Shown: positions 14,058-15,269 of the stretch, in pieces
How the letters are laid out: every line of letters starts with the position of its first letter
Position numbering within the stretch: the first letter of the stretch is position 1
Origin: CAZTJA01 sp964613745
GTDB taxonomy: Bacteria; Desulfobacterota; Desulfomonilia; Desulfomonilales; Desulfomonilaceae
Assembly: GCA_964613745.1 (NCBI GenBank)
Contig: CAZTJA010000076.1
Coordinates: 1-15,269 of the forward strand
Length of the DNA stretch: 15,269 nucleotides
Reading direction: 5' to 3'
Notes under the pieces: generated by a model
Databases searched by the model: none
The model's input: only the letters and a program-made list of their open reading frames with translations
Told to the model about the DNA's origin: nothing
Program-made: the position numbers and the translations under genes

Positions 14058-14531
14058 ATGGAGCCGGACAACGAACTTTCTCATGAACCCATGAAACTGT
14101 CGGACCTCGATGAAGTACTTTTCATCGAAAGGGCGTCCTTTTCCGTTCCGTGGTCCAGAAAAATGTTTTTGGAGGAAATGTCGAACTCACATGCACGGTT
14201 GGTGGTCTTTCGTTTGGATTCCCGGCTTGTAGGTTACCTGATTTTCTGGGCGGTTCTTGACGAAGCCCACCTGCTTAATATTGCGGTACATCCTGAGCAT
14301 AGAGGCAATGGATTTGGGGTTGTAATCATGTCTCACCTGGAACGTTATTGTAGAGATAACAAACTTGTCAAAATTTTGCTTGAAGTGGGCCGAAAAAATG
14401 CAATCGCCCGAAACCTTTACAAACGATCCGGATTTACATCGATTGGTTTTAGGAAGAAATATTATCAGTCAGTCCAGGATGATGCCATTGTAATGGAAAA
14501 AGTGCTCTCGAATTCCCAAGAATCCACCTAA
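14058..14531 (+). CDS. rimI: Ribosomal protein S18-alanine N-acetyltransferase
   Basis: A 157-residue GNAT-fold enzyme of the RimI type, which transfers acetyl from acetyl-CoA to the N-terminal alanine of ribosomal protein S18 (and to other proteins in some species). The N-terminal motif DLDEVLFIERASFSVPWSRK at 16-35 is typical of RimI. Motif A, LLNIAVHPEHRGNGFGVVIM at 72-91, holds the acetyl-CoA pyrophosphate loop (R82, G83, G85, G87). LEVGRKNAIARNLYKRSGF at 108-126 supplies the catalytic-type Glu E109 and Tyr Y121, although LEV-R is broken by a Gly (G111) where Arg is more usual. GAGGA lies nine bases before the ATG. The tsaB/tsaD genes often linked to rimI are not here. Confidence 0.92.
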   Translation: MEPDNELSHEPMKLSDLDEVLFIERASFSVPWSRKMFLEEMSNSHARLVVFRLDSRLVGYLIFWAVLDEAHLLNIAVHPEHRGNGFGVVIMSHLERYCRDNKLVKILLEVGRKNAIARNLYKRSGFTSIGFRKKYYQSVQDDAIVMEKVLSNSQEST

Positions 14532-14581
14532 TTCCCCTTTCCTAACATGATCCCTTTATATATGTCGGCCAAGATGTAACA

Positions 14582-14597
14582 ATGTGATAATTCACAT
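14582..14597. promoter_or_regulatory. Inverted repeat ATGTGA-N4-TCACAT
   Basis: ATGTGA (14582-14587) and TCACAT (14592-14597) flank TAAT, 19 bases before the ATG of the small exported protein. The half-sites equal those of CRP sites (TGTGA/TCACA), but the spacer is 4 instead of 6, so a genuine CRP/FNR site is doubtful. It overlaps a -10-like GATAAT and could be an operator or an RNA hairpin. Confidence 0.3.
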
Positions 14598-14615
14598 ATC
14601 GTATTGGAGGAATTC

Positions 14616-14954
14616 ATGAATTACATAATTTCATTTTTCTTGTTCTTCTTGTGTGTCGTTCCAGCATTTGGAGCAACTTTTGAAGGGGAAGCAATCGTCG
14701 TACAGAACGTAGCTCTAATGAAGTCCGAACCAGACATGATGCAGGTCATCAAACTTCTCGATGCAAAAAACATCGAAGCCGGAGCCCAATTCATGATGAA
14801 GAATGGAAAAATGTTGGACAAAGGTGCTGAAGTGGTGCTTATCCAGGAAAGCTGTGACGGTAAATGTCTTAAGCTTAGAATAAAAGATGACAACACTGAT
14901 TACTGGTCCATGAAATCCATGCATGGCAAGGACATATTCAAGAAAAAAGAATAA
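14616..14954 (+). CDS. Small exported protein of unknown function
   Basis: I do not recognise this family. The ATG at 14616 is well defined by GGAGG five bases upstream and gives 112 residues; a TTG at 14604 would put the ribosome site inside the gene. Residues 1-20 form a signal peptide (FFLFFLCVVPAFGA), so the mature protein of about 92 residues is periplasmic. It is methionine- and lysine-rich, ends in KKKE, and has CDGKC (C80 and C84), which could form a disulfide or bind a metal. Strand-like stretches such as EGEAIVVQNVALM and CLKLRIKDDNTDYWSM suggest a small beta domain, perhaps SH3-like, but this is only an impression. It stands alone between rimI and the MaoC gene. Confidence 0.8.
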   Translation: MNYIISFFLFFLCVVPAFGATFEGEAIVVQNVALMKSEPDMMQVIKLLDAKNIEAGAQFMMKNGKMLDKGAEVVLIQESCDGKCLKLRIKDDNTDYWSMKSMHGKDIFKKKE

Positions 14955-15055
14955 TGAGATTCAGACTTGATTGCTGAATGATCCAATATTGGCCAAATAT
15001 TTAGATGATCTGAGTTACCCGCAATAGATGAGCCTTGTGAGGAGTCGTAATTGGC

Positions 15056-15269
15056 ATGACTTTTTCCAGACCTATAGAGGACAGATACTTCGAAGACTAT
15101 GAGCCGGGATCCGTTCATGAGTTCGGCAGCATCACCATAGAGGAATCCGAGATTATCGCTTTTGCCCAGAAATATGATCCCCAGCCATTTCACGTCGATC
15201 CCACTGCCGCTAACGAGTCGGTATTTGGAGGTTTAATAGCAAGCGGCTGGCAAACGGCGAGTTTGGCCA
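15056..15269 (+). CDS. MaoC-like hydratase, 5' part (cut by window end)
   Basis: The first 71 codons of a hot-dog-fold protein of the MaoC/(R)-specific enoyl-CoA hydratase family, which hydrates enoyl-CoA or dehydrates 3-hydroxyacyl-CoA thioesters. The conserved start RYFEDYEPGSVHEFGSITI at 10-28 is followed by ESEIIAFAQKYDPQPFHVD at 30-48, where D41 and H46 are the catalytic pair. AANESVFGGLIASGWQTAS at 51-69 then continues the hydratase motif. GGAG lies about eleven bases before the ATG, rather far. The gene runs off the window, so the full length, any fusion and the downstream operon are unknown. It may act in fatty acid, aromatic or mesaconyl-type CoA metabolism. Confidence 0.9.
   Translation, partial: MTFSRPIEDRYFEDYEPGSVHEFGSITIEESEIIAFAQKYDPQPFHVDPTAANESVFGGLIASGWQTASLA

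Noticed and set aside
14959..14992. ATTCAG/CTGAAT repeat and CCAATATTGG palindrome before the MaoC gene
   Set aside because: Short AT-rich repeats with no known site match; a weak fold with a 9-base loop and no T-run.

Overview
The window looks like a chromosomal segment of a Gram-negative, probably anaerobic bacterium, most likely a deltaproteobacterium (Desulfobacterota, Syntrophobacter/Desulfomonile-like). This is inferred from the chain rho - rpmE - DUF1385 - prfA, the TRAP transporter next to a single-domain response regulator with the C-terminal tail common in these bacteria, a mannose-family PTS IIC outside any sugar operon, and a short Hda-like AAA+ protein. No species name can be proven from the sequence alone. 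Most genes are housekeeping or transport; there is no CRISPR array, phage, insertion sequence or toxin module.

Layout. Positions 1-175 (minus strand) hold tRNA-His(GTG) followed by tRNA-Arg(TCG). Next is an exported TPR protein (minus), then a divergent L,D-transpeptidase-fold protein (plus) whose stop codon abuts that of prfA. From 6015 down to 2081 (minus) runs an information-processing block: rho, rpmE (L31 with a long lysine-rich tail), a DUF1385 membrane protein and prfA (RF1). Upstream of rho and divergent from it is an Hda-like DnaA-family AAA+ protein with an N-terminal clamp-binding motif, followed by an exported 450-residue protein of unknown function.

That protein converges, with a 1-base gap and an AT-only palindrome, on a minus-strand transport block read from 12129 down to 8601: response regulator, dctP, dctQ, dctM. 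This is a complete TRAP carboxylate-type transporter (periplasmic receptor, small and large membrane subunits). Its dctP/dctQ junction carries a 14-bp perfect hairpin and an ambiguous dctQ start. The response regulator may control the transporter or belong to a signalling pathway whose kinase lies outside the window.

From 12385 to the end everything is on the plus strand: a small membrane phosphoglycosyl transferase, an isolated mannose-type PTS IIC, rimI, a small exported protein with a CX3C motif, and the 5' part of a MaoC-type hydratase cut by the window edge. These look like separate or loosely grouped genes rather than one pathway. No gene-free stretch exceeds 300 bases; the longest (rho/hda 6016-6275, 7005-7246, 1239-1477 and 12130-12384) hold candidate promoters and hairpins only, or nothing recognisable in the case of 1239-1477.
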